Shown here: positions 62,758 to 64,000 of the stretch, piece by piece
Position numbering within the stretch: the first letter of the stretch is position 1
How the letters are laid out: each line of letters begins with the position of its first letter
NCBI RefSeq assembly: GCF_000821085.1
Contig: NZ_CCXR01000001.1
Coordinates: 620,001-684,000 of the forward strand
Origin: Bacillus sp. B-jedd
Lineage (GTDB): Bacteria > Bacillota > Bacilli > Bacillales > Cytobacillaceae
DNA length: 64,000 nucleotides
Reading direction: 5' to 3'
Position numbers and translations under genes: made by a program
Notes under the pieces: model-generated
Seen by the model: the letters and a program-made list of their open reading frames with translations, nothing else
Told to the model about the DNA's origin: nothing
Databases searched by the model: none

Positions 62758-63849
62758 ATGAACCACTTAGAAAATTTAGGAAACATTCAAATAGAACAAT
62801 TTCGTGAAGATTTAATTTCCTGGTTCCGCGCCGAGCAGAGGGTGCTTCCATGGCGGGCGGACAAGGATCCCTATAAAATCTGGGTGTCGGAAATCATGCT
62901 TCAGCAAACGCGGGTGGATACCGTCATTCCTTATTACTATCGGTTCCTTGAACAATTTCCCACAATAGAAGCGCTTGCCGATGCGGACGAAGATAAAGTC
63001 CTAAAAGCCTGGGAAGGACTGGGCTATTATTCGCGAGCCAGGAATTTGCAGGCGGCTGTAAGGGAAGTGCGTGATATTTACGGGGGTACCGTCCCTGATT
63101 CCCCGAGGGAAATCGCCAAGTTAAAAGGAGTCGGCCCATACACCGCCGGCGCGATTTTAAGTATAGCTTACGGCATACCCGAGCCTGCAGTCGATGGCAA
63201 TGTGATGCGGGTTTTATCAAGAATTTTATTAATAAGGGAAGACATCGCGAAACCGTCCGCCCGGAAAATTTTTGAAGAGGCGGTCAGGGTCTTGATTTCA
63301 CATGAGTCTCCTTCCGATTTCAATCAGGCTCTCATGGAGCTCGGAGCGCTAATCTGCACGCCGACATCGCCATCCTGCCTGCTGTGCCCGGTCAGGGACC
63401 ATTGCGTCGCTTTCCATGAGGGCGAGCAAAATGAACTGCCGGTCAAATCGAAAAAGAAAAAACCGGTGCCTGTTTTCCTGGCTGCCGCGGTTGTGGAGGA
63501 TGGAAGCGGAAGGATTTTCATCAGGAAAAGGCCGCCTGAAGGACTTTTGGCGAACTTCTGGGAATTTCCGGCCATTGAGGTCCAGCGGCCGTTCGTCAAT
63601 GATAGGGAAGCGCTAGAGAGGTTTTACAAAGAGGAGTTCGGGGCGGAAATCAAGGTGGAGGAATCGCTCGGGCAAATCCAGCACGTCTTTTCCCATCTGG
63701 ACTGGAATATCACAGTGTATGCCGCGAGGCTGGCTGATCCTGTTCAGGAAAGAGAAAACCTCCGCTTGGCCACATTCGCGGAGCTGGCGGATTTGGCACT
63801 GCCCGTCCCGCACCAAAAAATGCTTTCCCTATATTCGGTCAAAAAATAA
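62758..63849 (+). CDS. mutY: Adenine DNA glycosylase
   Basis: This 363-residue enzyme removes adenine mispaired with 8-oxoguanine. It shows [19 protein letters not shown] (catalytic Glu), the helix-hairpin-helix [12 protein letters not shown], the catalytic Asp in [12 protein letters not shown], and the iron-sulfur cluster pattern C-x6-C-x2-C-x5-C in [19 protein letters not shown]-terminal NUDIX-like 8-oxoG recognition domain follows. The ribosome binding site is AGGGGG at a rather long distance (12 bases) from ATG 62758. Order with yfhP is conserved in Bacillus. Confidence 0.95.
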   Translation: MNHLENLGNIQIEQFREDLISWFRAEQRVLPWRADKDPYKIWVSEIMLQQTRVDTVIPYYYRFLEQFPTIEALADADEDKVLKAWEGLGYYSRARNLQAAVREVRDIYGGTVPDSPREIAKLKGVGPYTAGAILSIAYGIPEPAVDGNVMRVLSRILLIREDIAKPSARKIFEEAVRVLISHESPSDFNQALMELGALICTPTSPSCLLCPVRDHCVAFHEGEQNELPVKSKKKKPVPVFLAAAVVEDGSGRIFIRKRPPEGLLANFWEFPAIEVQRPFVNDREALERFYKEEFGAEIKVEESLGQIQHVFSHLDWNITVYAARLADPVQERENLRLATFAELADLALPVPHQKMLSLYSVKK

Positions 63850-63857
63850 GCAAATGA

Positions 63858-63893
63858 AAAAGAACCGGGAGATATTTTGCCCGGTTCTTCTTG
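63858..63893. terminator. Bidirectional terminator after mutY
   Basis: Perfect ten-base arms AAGAACCGGG/CCCGGTTCTT flanked by A- and T-rich ends lie between mutY and a convergent gene. Confidence 0.85.
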
Positions 63894-63899
63894 ATAGGA

Positions 63900-64000
63900 T
63901 TAATCATAATGTACTTTCGTTCCGTGTGTATAATCAGCCTCGCCGCGGTTAAGCCCGCCCCGTTTTTCAATTTCTTCAACGATTTCCCGGTGGATAGTTT
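63900..64000 (-). CDS. C-terminal fragment of a small unknown protein (cut by window edge)
   Basis: Thirty-two codons before a TAA stop on the minus strand read IHREIVEEIEKRGG, then LNRGEADYTHGTKVHYD. The helical EIVEEIEK start and basic/acidic mix look like the end of a short soluble protein. B. subtilis has yfhS between mutY and fabL, so a YfhS-like identity is possible but I cannot confirm it from this fragment. Confidence 0.55.
   Translation of the reverse strand, partial: TIHREIVEEIEKRGGLNRGEADYTHGTKVHYD

Overview
The window comes from a spore-forming member of the Bacillaceae (Bacillus sensu lato). This rests on a gerA-type germinant receptor operon, sspK, yunB, a YhcN/YlaJ-type spore lipoprotein, the conserved yfhD-yfhE-yfhF-recX-yfhH-sspK-yfhJ-yfhP-mutY neighbourhood, an ilv T-box leader, and GGAGG-type ribosome binding sites throughout. 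GC is moderate. No rRNA, tRNA, prophage, insertion sequence or CRISPR array was seen, and the species was not determined.

Layout. 1-3.5 kb: minus-strand branched-chain amino acid genes ilvE-ilvD-(T-box)-ilvB, the last cut by the window edge, with candidate cre and CodY sites upstream. 3.5-8.7 kb: a composite dispersed repeat, a FUSC membrane protein, yunB, a DUF1259 protein and proline dehydrogenase. 8.7-12.5 kb: a gerA-A/C/B operon behind a sigma-G-like promoter. 12.6-15.2 kb: a divergent TetR regulator and DHA2 efflux pump. 15.3-20.2 kb: a nine-gene reactive-sulfur operon (rhodaneses, TusA, DsrE, TusA-rhodanese fusion, rhodanese-persulfide dioxygenase, TSUP transporter) governed by a CstR-type repressor, with four matching 16-bp operators. 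20.2-23.3 kb: a PucR regulator divergent from a DUF2877 (AllH-like) gene. 23.5-34.1 kb: GH13 glucosidase, ogt, an envelope protein, an SDR, an LTA-synthase-like protein, a PAS histidine kinase, pepF and a MerR/TipAS regulator. 34.8-45.0 kb: an EamA exporter, spore lipoprotein, MMPL transporter and a five-gene peptide ABC transporter. 45.6-54.2 kb: a metallophosphoesterase, argF-argG-argH, a secreted protein, and a nitrilase-GNAT-GNAT operon. 54.2-64 kb: an M20 peptidase, a DnaA-box cluster, a DoxX protein and the yfh/recX/sspK/mutY block.

The most unusual content is non-coding. Three intergenic regions (34176-34745, 45051-45563, 56731-57750) hold tandem arrays totalling about 41 units of a 52-bp sequence. 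Each unit is a long imperfect palindrome whose two arms change together between arrays, so the fold is conserved rather than the sequence. A second anomaly is a dense run of twelve DnaA-box-like 9-mers (55456-55798) upstream of a DoxX gene, far from any dnaA gene. A third is a repeat of one family interrupted by a 124-bp segment of what looks like another.

Most genes are ordinary core or accessory Bacillaceae genes. Their likely joint roles are amino acid synthesis (ilv, arg), spore formation and germination (ger, yunB, sspK, YhcN), sulfide/persulfide detoxification (cst/yrk-like operon) and peptide uptake.
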